Shown: positions 46,831-56,489 of the stretch, piece by piece | Position numbering within the stretch: position 1 is the first letter of the stretch | Layout of the letters: each line of letters opens with the position of its first letter | Source of the DNA: Hermatobates lingyangjiaoensis | Taxonomy: Eukaryota > Arthropoda > Insecta > Hemiptera > Hermatobatidae | Length of the DNA stretch: 64,000 nucleotides | NCBI GenBank assembly: GCA_026182355.1 | Contig: JAPFBL010000069.1 | Span: 372,001-436,000 of the forward strand | Direction of reading: 5' to 3' | Made by a program: the position numbers and the translations under genes | The notes under the pieces: generated by a model | Told to the model about the DNA's origin: nothing | The model's input: the letters and a program-made list of their open reading frames with translations, nothing else | Databases searched by the model: none

Positions 46831-46884
46831 CGTGATATATATATTATATTTATTTATTTCATATACTTTAACCATTTTTTAATT

Positions 46885-46923
46885 ACCCTGAAGATGGCTG
46901 GAAGCCAGTCGAAACATGTCGGT
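46885..46923 (+). ncRNA. Hammerhead ribozyme, type I, family G
   Basis: Stem I ACC/GGT (3 bp), CTGAAGA (46888-46894), stem-loop TGGCT/AGCCA (or alternatively CTGG/CCAG), GAAA (46911-46914), stem III ACATGT (46914-46919) and C at 46920 (GUC triplet). Extra bases between stem II and GAAA make the exact stem II register uncertain. Confidence 0.5.
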
Positions 46924-47052
46924 TCCACCCTAATTAATATTCTCCAACGTTTAGATGAAGGAAAGAAGAAGGTATTCAGAAACCTCGAAAAACTGGTGAA
47001 GAAAATGACATCAGTAAAATATAGTCCGTTATTCAACGAAATATATATATGA
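46885..47052 (+). mobile_element. PLE 5' fragment, family G: hammerhead followed by coding start
   Basis: The hammerhead at 46885-46923 is followed by an open frame reading LQRLDEGKKKVFRNLEKL and VKYSPLFNE, ending at 'atatatatatgatc', where a family A element begins. The minus-strand copy at 10509-10670 matches it in order, length and peptide. Frame conservation between two diverged copies suggests a real protein start of a retroelement. An ATG at 46893 inside the ribozyme could start this frame, but the true start is unknown. Confidence 0.6.
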
Positions 47053-47195
47053 TCAAACATCAATATGAAATTGGAAAAAATACTAAGATCATTCAACCAC
47101 AAGAAGCGGCCTTCGTCAGAGTTGAAAACCCATCTTAGTATTTCTTTTCCATTTCATATTGTGGTTTGATCATTGATTGTTATTTCACGTTTGCT
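47048..47195. mobile_element. Family A foldback element, diverged
   Basis: 'tatgatcaaacatcaatatg' to 'gagttgaaaacccatctt', then 'ttcttttccatttcatattg' to 'gttatttcacgtttgc'. The right arm lacks the ribozyme core; the left core carries changes in stem III. Confidence 0.75.
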
Positions 47196-47310
47196 TATAT
47201 ATACATATATATATATATGTCTTGTTAAATTGTATGCCTACTTTTAATCTCACAACTTTTCTACTGAATCTCTCGATTTCTCTAATACACTTTCTCCATT
47301 TTCATAAACG

Positions 47311-47757
47311 AAAACGACATTTCATAAACGACATGTATAAACGAAGGTCTGTTCCCGACATGCATAAACGAAGGTCTGCTCCTGACATGCATAAACAAAG
47401 GTCTGCTCCCGACATGCATAAACGAAGGTCTGCTCCCGACATGCATAAACGAAGGTCTGCTCCCGACATGCATAAACGAAGGTCTGCTCCCGACATGCAT
47501 AAACGAAGGTCTGCTCCCGACATGCATAAACGAAGGTCTGCTCCCGACATGCATAAACGAAGGTCTGCTCCCGACATGCATAAACGAAGGTCTGCTCCCG
47601 TCATGCATAAACGAAGGTCTGCTCCCGACATGCATAAATGAAGGTCTGCTCCCGACATGCATAAATGAAGGTCTGCTCCGACATGCATTAATGAAGGTCT
47701 GCTCCCGACATGCATAAACGAAGGTCTGCTCCGACTGCAAAACGAAGGTCTGCTTCC
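47311..47757. repeat. 27-bp minisatellite
   Basis: About 16 units with consensus 'gacatgcataaacgaagg' plus 'tctgctccc'. The first and last units are diverged. Since 27 is a multiple of 3, the array is open in several frames on both strands (plus: MHKRRSAPD repeats; minus: SRPSFMHVG repeats). I read these as a consequence of the repeat, not as a protein gene. A single diverged unit lies at 52050-52078. Confidence 0.95.
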
Positions 47758-47833
47758 GAATATACGATATTATATAATATAATATATATATATATATTGA
47801 AAATCTACATGAGGTGTCTGGTTCTGATATCTG

Positions 47834-49121
47834 ATTGGTTGATGCGGGACCAAATAAGATTGACTCGTTTTTCAGTTGAAGGCTTCTAGCTCTCGTCAAG
47901 GTTGCGTACAGCGGTTCTTCTCATCCATGGAGTCATCTCCGCCTACACAGCGAATAGTATAAGGGCTCGCACTCCCTTGTAAAATAAACAGTTGCCGTGC
48001 AATGTCGACTTCTCCACTTCGAGTTTTCCCGGTCCGGTCTTGAAAAAAGCCATAAGTCTGTCACTGCTATCTTGTTGAGGCTGGTCACCGCATGATGAAC
48101 CCGCTGCCGGCCTGCCAGGAAAAGATAAGGGCTCACACTCCCTCAGTAAACACAAATGCTGGCATTGGGCATTGGACCCACCATGCGGCGAGGTCTCATA
48201 AGTTGTATTTTTGGTTGGTGGGTTGGTTTTTGGTGTTTGAACGGCTATTGTTGTTAAATGGATGTTGTTAACTGGTTGAAACTGGTTTCTGCGCGATGAA
48301 GCCGCTGTGCTTCGAGTTTTCCCGGTCCGGTCTTGAAAAAAGCCATAAGTCTGTCACTGCTATCTTGTTGAGGCTGGTCACAGCATGATGAACCCGCTGC
48401 CGGCCTGCCAGGAAAAGATAAGGGCTCACACTCCCTCAGTAAACACAAATGCTGGCATTGGGCATTGGACCCATCATGCGGCGAGGTACTTCGAGTTTTC
48501 CCGGTCCGGTCTTGAAAAAAGCCATAAGTCTGTCACTGCTATCTTGTTGAGGCTGGTCACAGCATGATGAACCCGCTGCCGGCCTGCCAGGAAAAGATAA
48601 GGGCTCACACTCCCTCAGTAAACACAAATGCTGGCATTGGGCATTGGACCCACAGCGGCTTCATCGTGCAGAAACCAGTTTCAACCAGTTAACAACATCC
48701 ATTTAACAACAATAGCCGTTCAAACACCAAAAACCAACCCACCAACCAAAAATACAACTTATGAGACCTCGCCGCATGGTGGGTCCAATGCCCAATGCCA
48801 GCATTTGTGTTTACTGAGGGAGTGTGAGCCCTTATCTTTTCCTGGCAGCCGGCAGCGGGTTCATCATGCTGTGACCAGCCTCAACAAGATAGCAGTGACA
48901 GACTTATGGCTTTTTTCAAGACCGGACCGGGAAAAACTCGAAGTGGAGAAGTCGACATTGCACGGCAACTGTTTATTTTACAAGGGAGTGCGAGCCCTTA
49001 TACTATTCGCTGTGTTGGCGGAGATGACTCCATGGATGAGAAGAACCGCTGTACGCAACCTTGACGAGAGCTAGAAGCCTTCAACTGAAAAACGAGTCAA
49101 TCTTATTTGGTCCCGCATCAA

Positions 49122-49126
<5 letters not shown>
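47834..49126. mobile_element. Large (1.3 kb) palindromic element between (TA)n tracts
   Basis: Arms 47834-48309 and 48652-49126 are near-identical inverted repeats ('attggttgatgcgggacc' against 'ggtcccgcatcaaccaat'). (TA)n tracts flank both ends. The centre, 48310-48651, carries two further copies of an arm segment. The outer 40 bases ('ctcgtcaagg', 'cagttgaaggcttctag') resemble the family A layout ('gacga...gaaa') without an intact core. Open frames up to 148 codons follow from the repeat structure; no known protein motif was found. Confidence 0.8.
48017..48652 (+). repeat. Three direct copies of a 165-178 bp segment inside the palindrome
   Basis: Units at 48017-48194, 48310-48487 and 48489-48652 start 'cttcgagttttcccggtcc' and run to 'gggcattggacccac'. 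The first belongs to the left arm, the other two form the central spacer, and an inverted fourth copy is in the right arm. Confidence 0.85.

Positions 49127-49156
<30 letters not shown>
49127..49156. repeat. (TA)n microsatellite shared by palindrome and PLE
   Basis: The TA tract forms both the right edge of the large palindrome and the 3' edge of the PLE copy. Confidence 0.9.
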
Positions 49157-49160
<4 letters not shown>

Positions 49161-50560
49161 ATAAAAGGAAGTCACGACTAAACGTAGTGAAATTACTTTT
49201 TCCATTTACTACTTTAAATAGTGATTTGCTTGATAAAAGTCGCGTTTGTGAATTGTGAAAATATCAACGTCTAAACCACTGTAACAACTTCAGAAATATA
49301 ACTAAGGTCTCTAAACTAAAATAACCAGTCTTCTTTAGAGTCTCACTCTACTGAAAAAGTAAAATAGGATAGGTGGAATGGTATTGAGAACTGAGGGAGA
49401 CAAGAGAGGTATTTAAAGGGCGTAAAGTGCAATGAAGTGGAACGAAGGGTTGGGTAAGGGAAATCAGGCGAACAAAGGTGTTCTGGAAGAAATAAGTAAA
49501 AATTATGTTCTAGGTGTCACATAAAGAAGCTACTGCTCTTTTTAGCACCGAGTCTACCTTGAATAAACCATTACGAATGTTTATAGTATTTAAACTTAAT
49601 CAAAGAGGACTCCACAATATTTCTTAACAACCTCGATTTTTCATATCTGATCATTTTATCTTCTGTCTAATTTATATAATGATTCTCATTATGCAAGTGC
49701 AAGGTGCAAGAATTACCTCTAATTACGTCGTATTGATATTGTTTGATACGTATTTTAATGATTTACCGGTTTGACCTACGTATATTAGTACAACATTTAC
49801 ATGGAATTTTATAAATATTATTATATTCAAGTTCACTAGGAGAATTTTTAGTTAACAATCTACTAGAAACAGCTAGGAGTATAATTATAATTAGAAGCAG
49901 CTATATTAAACTCAAGATTTTGAGCAAGTATATAAAGTGGGTGATATAAGTGACTTTATGTACTTTAAACCCCATGATATTAGACTTCAAAGAGGTTTCT
50001 GTTACAGCATTGGAGAACGTTTTTCTAGCCCCTATGAGGCTTTCTCAATATAAGAGGGGGAGGGGAGGGGATTTAATGAGTGACAAATAGAAGTGTTGTT
50101 ATTGTTAAGGAACTCAGGTGTGCAAACTCTTGCCGCCCTTAAAAACAGATTGTTAACATTTTCTCGATGAGAAGAATAAAAGTGGATATATGCAATGACG
50201 TTAGTAGGTTTTCTATAGATAACTAGAAGTAATTAAAGGTAACTCTTTAGGTAATCAAAAGGTAAGGATAACTAAGAAAATCAATTTACAATTTACTTCC
50301 ATTGTGAATCGGATTGTCGGACCTAATAAATTTGGTTTTATTAAAAAGACATCTTCATTAATAGATTTATGAGAGAGGCATAATATATCTTCAATATAAC
50401 CGAATCATTTAACTTGATTAGGATGAATATAGGTCACCCATTTTATTTTTAAAAACCCCCCATATATCAATTTCTATGGAGGGTGGAATAATCAATTGCC
50501 TATTGCAAGATCAACTTTTTTTTTGTAAACGTTGTTTTCAAATTGAAAATGGAAATCAAC
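49156..50560 (-). pseudogene. Penelope-like retroelement (RT plus GIY-YIG endonuclease), decayed
   Basis: Minus-strand motifs in order: a YIEDILCLSH stretch at 50366-50399, in the place of the RT YxDD box; NLLGPTIRFTMEVNCK at about 50280-50330; VYRKPTNVIAYIHFYSSHR at about 50164-50222; LFLRAARVCTPEFL near 50110-50155 (thumb region typical of PLE RTs); NIYKIPCKCC near 49790-49820; IYVGQTGKSLK near 49752-49786 (GIY-YIG motif); IKQYQYDVIRGN, then HNENHYIN and a C-terminal EKSRLLRNIVESSLIKFK. Stops and frameshifts are frequent and YIED replaces YxDD, so the copy is dead. At 49260-49345 its 3' region matches the family A half-element. PLEs with GIY-YIG retrotranspose by target-primed synthesis and are known to carry type I hammerheads. 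Confidence 0.8.
49260..49345 (-). repeat. Family A-like 3' region of the PLE
   Basis: Minus strand: 'gagactctaaagaagactgg', 'ttagtttagagaccttag', 'tgttacagtggtttaga' align in order with family A 'gactctgacgaagaccgc', 'cggttgaaagatcttag', 'tattgtggtttgatc'. It is diverged but collinear, linking the foldbacks to this PLE lineage. Confidence 0.6.
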
Positions 50561-50674
50561 CACACATAATTTAATTAACTGGATTATACTAGTTACTTCT
50601 ACGCAAAGCCTAAGAGATCAATTAAATGCACATTACAAAATCCAGCTTAATTATCCTTAACAATTATATATAAT

Positions 50675-50830
50675 ATAGGTGTGTTCTCTAATCGGAATTC
50701 GGTCAATTTTTTAGGATTTTGAAGAGTTATCCTAGAAAATTGAACTAATCCCGATTAGAGAACACATCTATTCTATCAAACGTTCGATATATTATTGAAT
50801 CTACTATATCCAATTAAATGAAACCTTTTT
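50675..50830. repeat. Inverted repeat upstream of the PLE
   Basis: 'gtgttctctaatcggaattc' (near 50682) pairs with 'cccgattagagaacacat' (near 50752), extended by 'caattttttagga' / 'tcctagaaaattg'. The right side ('tctattctatcaaacg') also occurs at 9085, and 'ccaattaaatgaaacc' is the inverse of the recurrent TA-flank motif. Confidence 0.6.
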
Positions 50831-50839
50831 ACGAAGTAA

Positions 50840-51110
50840 TAAACTATGTTCACAAAAAGAACACACAGAAGAATTGGAGTTTCTGTTTCATTTCTGTGTT
50901 CTTTTTCTGAATATATTTATATATATATATTTCAGTAAAATTTGAAAAAACGATCCAAACTGGACGCAAATCAGCTCAAAAACGAAGAAAAGCAACACAC
51001 AGAGAAAGAGACATACTTACAAAATCCAATTTTTGGATGATCCGTCTTCAGGAGAAAAGAGAATGGGCGATCAAGCACGCCGGAAACACAGCGGCAGGAA
51101 ACCTATATGG
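50840..51110. repeat. Family B fragment followed by family D half-element
   Basis: 50845-50920 has 'aaaagaacacacagaagaat', 'ctgtttcatttctgtgttc' (an inner-deleted family B palindrome). 50930-51110 has 'cgatccaaactggacgcaaa', 'caaaatccaatttttggatg', 'tccgtcttcaggagaaaag'. The family D core keeps CTGAAGA, but GAAA is changed. Confidence 0.55.
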
Positions 51111-51129
51111 GTGTATATATATATATATG

Positions 51130-51250
51130 AGTCGCCGCTCTGCCTTCCTGCGGAACTCTTCGCCTCCTGATGACGACGACAGTTGAAATATAGAAGTGAG
51201 TTATTCCTGTGTCTATCTGTGTGCTATCTTCTTTTTAATTGGTTTATATA
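51130..51250 (+). repeat. Family B half-element
   Basis: 'cttcctgcggaactcttcg', 'cctcctgatgacgacgacag', 'ttgaaatatagaagtgag'. Same half as at 1-160. Confidence 0.65.
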
Positions 51251-51313
51251 TATATATAGATAATATATTAATATAAAAATATAATATTTTTATAATATAT
51301 TATGATAAAATAA

Positions 51314-51539
51314 AAAGATTTCACATAAACACGTGTAAACAACAATCATGATCAAACCACAATAAGAAATGGAAAACAACTAAGATCTTTCAACCGTAAC
51401 AAGCGTTTTCTACGTCAGATCAAAACCCAACTGAACGATGGTTCTCTTTCAGTTGGGTATTTTGACTCTGACGAAGACCGCTTGTTACGGTTGAAAGATC
51501 TTAGTCTTGTTTTCCCATTTCTTATTGTGGTTTGATCAT
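51314..51539. mobile_element. Family A foldback element, both arms nearly complete
   Basis: 'aaagatttcacataaacacg' to 'caaaacccaactgaacg', then 'tttcagttgggtattttgac' to 'attgtggtttgatcat'. AT-rich and TA flanks. The right arm has an intact hammerhead. The left arm carries small deletions in stem I and stem II. Confidence 0.85.
51474..51516 (+). ncRNA. Hammerhead ribozyme, type I, family A
   Basis: GACT (51474-51477), CTGACGA (51478-51484), stem-loop II, GAAA (51503-51506), AGATCT, U at 51512, AGTC (51513-51516). All positions are identical to the 10425-10467 copy. Confidence 0.65.
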
Positions 51540-51544
51540 ATATA

Positions 51545-52925
51545 GATAAAAGTATCGACTGTGAAATAGAAACAAAATTAAATTTGCTGCTCACTTTTTT
51601 CTTATAAATTTTTTGGATATCTTTTCAAATATTGTTTTAGTCTTTTCCATTGGTAACTACGTGCAGTAACTTATCATATGATTTACAATACAGTGTCAAA
51701 ACATCTTTATTCATTCTAGCATTTTGATATTCTTCGACCATCCTTAGGGTAATTTTTCTACACTAATCATAATGCCCTAAAAAGGTGATTAACAATGTAT
51801 AAAATATTTAAATTAACACTATAATAATACCGATATCATAATAACGCAATATACAATTTATGAATCTAAACCGGCAGATCTATCCTGATTATTCGTTTTA
51901 TATCTACTATATCTGGGTCGTTAGTTTCTCTTATTCCAGTTAAATTTCCTAGTTGTTACGGTTGGTTCGGTTTGAGTTGTCTCATATGCAGCTTCAATAT
52001 ATTTCCAAAGTTTGCAGTTTGATTATTTATGTTGGTTCTTATGTATAATCATACAAGTATAAACGAAGGCCTCTTCCCCTAATGTACAAATATATATTTT
52101 ATGTACTATTCCACGAGCTAAATAAACTAAATTCACTAACATAACACACAGAAAAGATTTCTTTTCTGTGTATTTTTTTGTGAATCTAGTTTATATATAT
52201 ATATATATATATGGTTTCGTTGAAAATCACAAAATTCTCAAAAAAACACTTTTAAGCCTAGGTTCTATCTATATCTCTAGACACTATCAGGACTACATCA
52301 ATACACAAATTAATTACAATTACGTGAAAATTATTACATTATTTATATATCATACATTATTACCTTAGTATTTTTCATTTGCTGAAAAATTTTACATTGT
52401 TGTTTTTACATCTTATTTTATAACTAATTTTAAAATAAATTAAATTTTACAGAATCAACTGCAAAGATGCTCTTAGCGACAAAATAGTTTGATTCTGTTT
52501 GTCTGAATGTCAGAACTAATATTACTGAAACATATGTATATATTTCATGTAATATAATTTTTATTATTTTTATGCATTTTTAATACCTTTTTCTGATATG
52601 TCTTCTTATAAGTCTTCTGGTAGACGGAAAATTACTTGTATAAATTATAACATTTAATTTATAAAATAACTTGTAACAGTACATAACTGATCATTACATG
52701 TCTCAGTGGCACCTCCATCATCTTCAGCCTAATTCTATTAAAAGCTAATAAATTATTTTAAAAAAATATGACAATAAAAAGAGGCATTATATTGTAGGAT
52801 GTTCCCTAAATATAGGTATGTTTGAAGTCGTCTGTTATCCAAGGCTGGCTCAATGTTATTTTCCCGCATTCAGTTTTCTCTTGATAATTTTTATTATTTA
52901 TTTATTGAGAGTGATTATAGTACTG
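51545..52925. other. AT-rich unique DNA; solitary minisatellite unit at 52050
   Basis: 52050-52078 ('caagtataaacgaaggcctc', then 'ttcccct') is a diverged single unit of the 27-bp minisatellite. 52130-52215 holds a small family B-like inverted repeat ending in (TA)n. Otherwise nothing recognised. Confidence 0.45.
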
Positions 52926-52929
52926 CGTC

Positions 52930-53565
52930 CTAAGATTTACGAGTTGTACTTCACCCTCTTCTGTACTGCAGTACTCCAGTTAGCTTCAACGCCTCCAAGA
53001 AGCTCAGCACTTTTGTTGGGTTCAATGCTCTTCTATGGTTTTGTTGAGTGTCCTGAAGCACCTGCCTCTGTGTAGCACAGTGGCTTGGCAATCAGCTAGC
53101 TAACGCAACCGTGTTTCTTCCTCCACTTTGCAGAATGTGTACAAACCATCATTGACAATGCCCATTCTTCTCAGATGGTCATTAAGTTTGCTGTGACCCG
53201 TTCGAAAACCGGTTGAAATCCTTAGATTATTCATGCTCCTTTCCATACAATCCAAGATTTGCCTATTTCCAAACTTATTGAGAAGTATCTCTGATTGCCT
53301 GCTCCTTGAAAAGAATCCCAGTATTGCTTCCTGTTTTGTCTATCCTCTTTCCTAAGGAGTTCTTGTACAGTGTGTTGTCCCATACCACAATATGGTTCTG
53401 GACCAATATGCGGTTTCCGAGCAGCTTCCCTTGCAAGTTCGTCTGCTCGTTCATTTCCCTCTACTCCTGTATATCCTGGCACCCAATAGAGAGAGATCCT
53501 GTTCCTCATACCCAGGAGACTGAGTTTATTTTTGCAGTTCAGGACCTACTTTGAGCTAATTTCTC
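52930..53565 (-). pseudogene. LINE relic: RNase H and C-terminal region
   Basis: The minus strand reads NRISLYWVPGYTGVEGNERA, then DELAREAARKPHIGPEP (RNase H active-site region; catalytic D and H-like context kept) from 53509 downward. After a +1 shift near 53270 it reads LRISTGFRTGHSKLNDHLRR, then MGIVNDGLYTFCKVEEETRL with a stop at about 53103. These are the RNase H and the conserved C-terminal region of Jockey/I-group non-LTR retrotransposons. The reverse transcriptase is absent. It is better preserved than the copy at 18850-19510 and from a different subfamily. Confidence 0.85.
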
Positions 53566-53569
53566 TTGA

Positions 53570-53960
53570 TAATAGACGAGTTCAGAAACCAGTTGTGTTA
53601 AGAAAATTCGAATTACAGGTTAAGACTTAGTATTTTTAGAATGGCATTACTGATATATAGCTCTGTGGAAGAAGCATCAAAATTATAATATTACTACTAG
53701 GTGGTGGCATAAATGACTTTCTTATTTGGCATAGCAAAGTCTTAATAAGGGCAAATTTAACAAGTTCAGCTCTAAAGCAGAATAATGATAGGCCTCTTTG
53801 ACTCTATAACTTTTAATAAATAACACCTGCCAAAACTTTGAAAAATGATGTGTCTGTTTGGCTTATTAATGGGGTTTTGAACAAGACCTGTGCAGCAGAC
53901 AGGCTTTCCGGAGGTGGATACAGTTAGACCGGCGCCACTGTGGGTGTCAAGGTGAAAGTT
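53570..53960. other. Unique DNA between LINE relic and possible exon
   Basis: No feature recognised. Confidence 0.4.
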
Positions 53961-53966
53961 GCTTAC

Positions 53967-54055
53967 TTTTCATCTCATGCCTCCGATCTGACTCCGGCTT
54001 TTCACCGCCACGAGACAGTTCTCTCATACAGCTTTCTTCATAGACCATAGATATC
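53967..54055 (-). CDS. Possible exon b of an unknown gene
   Basis: Minus strand: acceptor 'gttttgcag' before 54055, donor GTAAGC after 53967. The sequence is markedly less AT-rich than its flanks. Joined to the exon at 54191-54254, one frame stays open through both (here SMVYEESCMRELSRGGEKPE). In the other open frame of the upstream exon this exon adds only DIYGL and a stop, which would make it the end of the protein. No family recognised. Confidence 0.35.
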
Positions 54056-54190
54056 CTGCAAAACAACATACCACGTGATATATCCTGTATATATGATTTA
54101 TGATTAAGCGACTGTACATTTCAGCTATAAATATTACTTTGAATTTCTTATAACTACATAATACATTACTTTCAGGTTCATATCTCTTAC

Positions 54191-54254
54191 AGGTTCACCA
54201 CCTCCGTAACCGGCTTCACGTTTAACAAAATCAACTCCCTTTTCATCCTGTGAT
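54191..54254 (-). CDS. Possible exon a of an unknown gene
   Basis: Minus strand: acceptor 'attttgttttag' before 54254, donor GTAAGA after 54191, 64 nt. Two frames are open; the more protein-like reads SQDEKGVDFVKREAGYGGGE. The intron to the next exon would be 135 nt with GT...AG ends. Splice sites fit the consensus well, but no domain is recognised and nothing upstream was found. Confidence 0.4.
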
Positions 54255-54259
54255 CTAAA

Positions 54260-54450
54260 ACAAAATCAAATCTATTTCAATTAAAAAAATATTATTAATT
54301 TGTTTATAAATAACTATATAGAACTGCAAATAATACAACATAAATACAAAATTAGTGTATCATAATTATTTTCTTATTATTTATGATATAATATAATACT
54401 CCCTCTTGGAGTTCACCCTACACTTAATACATTTAAATATTATTTTCAAT
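54260..54450. other. AT-rich intron-like DNA
   Basis: Nothing recognised. Confidence 0.4.
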
Positions 54451-54451
54451 A

Positions 54452-54532
54452 ATTGGTTGCAGTGGTAGTTCCACAAGGGAAGATACGTAGGCCGAGTATT
54501 GGCCCTTTGTGATACCACACAAAGGGCTTAGT
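54452..54532 (-). mobile_element. tRNA-derived SINE, 3' fragment
   Basis: 'ttgcagtggtagttccacaa' to 'gataccacacaaagggc'. Only the 3' end of the SINE is left. The following 54530-54580 repeats 'taatacgtacacgtac'-like words. Confidence 0.75.
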
Positions 54533-54589
54533 AATACGTACACGTACTACGTGTATAGTAATACGTAATACGTACACAACTGAGCTTAG

Positions 54590-55545
54590 ATGTAAGGATG
54601 ACGTTCATCTCAAAATAACATTCTACACAAACAAAATATTACGTGCATGATCTATACAATGGTGCTAAGAAATAGTTTTTCCTTCTTACCTTTTAATTAA
54701 ATATTTATATTTGACTTTTTAATAAAATATACATGATATAACTTCCATATCCTTAGGGGGGAAAGGCTCATGAACCACACTTCTATTGAAAAAAAATGCC
54801 AAAAAACTGTGATTTATTAAATATTATTCCACTTTTTCTTGTACGTTGTTATACTTTGGTTATGTGAAAATCAAAATTTAAAATCTTATTGATAAAAAAT
54901 GTTAATAAAGATTCTAAAAGTAAGAGGTTTCATCCTTGGTGAGTGTTTATATGGTCGATTCCTTGCAAAACTATTTTACCTATACCCCTTGAACTTTTTG
55001 GCCTCCTGATAAGTCGATCCAAAGGCCAGTTTCTTTTGGCTATTGTTTTCTTCCTTTAAGGCTTTTACCTCAATAGCTTTCCCTTCTAGAAGGCTCCTAA
55101 TGCACTTCTCTCATTGGAATCCCCTTCACTCCTATTCTTTTGCCTAGAGTTTTGCTTTCGATTAGCTTTATTGCTTCATGCCATTCTCAAAAAGAAATGC
55201 ATATGAAAATAGAATCTGTCAAATGGTTAATTCAACGATAATAAGGCATTTACATGCTCCTCATGAAATATCCAACTTTCATTTTTATCATTGCCTGAAC
55301 ATCATCCTCAAGCTAACAAATATCTAAAATAGTTTATGGTTATGTAAAACACATTGTGTCCATAATAATATTTTCCCCATAATTAGTTAATGATTTCCTT
55401 CGTTCGTCTACAAATTATTACATATTACAAGTATATCTTGAAAATTGGAGTATATTCAAATCGAATTAAAACGTAATCATTTTATTTTTATTACGTAAAT
55501 GCAATTATTATCTCAGATTATGCTCGAGAAATCGATAGTAGGTCT
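54590..55545. other. Unique DNA; complex block 54990-55200
   Basis: 54990-55200 is less AT-rich and reads on the minus strand as broken frames without a motif I can name; possibly an old retroelement piece. Confidence 0.3.
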
Positions 55546-55690
55546 ATATATATATATATATATATATCAACTCAAAAACGAAGAAAAGCAACACACACTA
55601 TGCTGTAACTCGTATTGTTTCCGTTATGTCTGTCGTTTCGTTATGTCTTTCCGTTAAATAAGTGGATATATATATATAATATGTATATAT

Positions 55691-55880
55691 AAAGATTTCA
55701 CATAAACACGTGAAATAACAATCAATGATCAAACCACAATAACAAATGGGAAAACAAGACTAAGATCTTTCAACCGTAACAAGCGGTCTTCGTCGTTGGG
55801 TTTTTGACTCTGACGAAGACCGCTTGTTACGGTTGAAAGATCATAATATTTTTTTTCCCCATTTCATATTGTGGTTTGAA
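55691..55880. mobile_element. Family A foldback element
   Basis: Both arms are present with (TA)n on both sides. A central deletion removed the stem I strand and part of the core in the left arm. In the right arm the cleavage region is GATCATAATA instead of GATCTTAGTC, so stem III and stem I are broken. A family D fragment lies just before it (55568-55600). Confidence 0.85.
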
Positions 55881-55909
55881 TATGTATATATATATATATA
55901 TATATTAAA

Positions 55910-56485
55910 GTTTACAGCAGCTTCTGTGATCACAATTATAGCTCTGGTGGCCTCAATGTTTCTGGCAATCTTTCTGCCTTTTAGTGGAAGTTGAAACATC
56001 TGTCCAAGAGACATTGTTTTTGTCTCTTGGAATCGTGTTTATCAATAATATTTATTTTCATTTTCTGCAATGATGATAGTCATTTTCATTTAAACCAGTT
56101 TTAGTAATTTTTACTTGATGAATTTTAAAGTATTTATGCCCCTTGCTAACCTACTCGCCGCTGCTAATGTTAATAATATAGGTTTAAGAGGTCTGCTAAC
56201 TTCACATGTATATACGTAATGTATACATATTATAACTTAAGAAAGTTTATATTTCTTTACACTTTAATATTCGCCTCTGAGTAACGTAAATTTTTTTTAA
56301 AGGAAGTTTAAAGTCCCTATATTTTTTAAATTATTTAATTTAATTCTTTTAAAATAATAAAAGCTTTCAATAAATTACTTTTTAAAATAATTCTTTATAC
56401 AATATACCATGTTAAGTATTAAAAAGTAGTTAACTCACGAACTACCGAAGCAGTTATTGTGTGATATTTACTCATGATTAAAGAG
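55910..56485. other. AT-rich unique DNA
   Basis: Nothing recognised. Confidence 0.45.
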
Positions 56486-56489
56486 GAAA

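Noticed and set aside
47177..47641. Open frames of up to about 200 codons over the minisatellite, on both strands
   Set aside because: They follow from a 27-bp unit without stops; both strands are equally open and there is no splice or start context or known domain.
48628..49074. 148-codon open frame in the large palindrome
   Set aside because: Overlaps inverted and direct duplications, the same sequence is open in other frames, and no protein family is recognisable.
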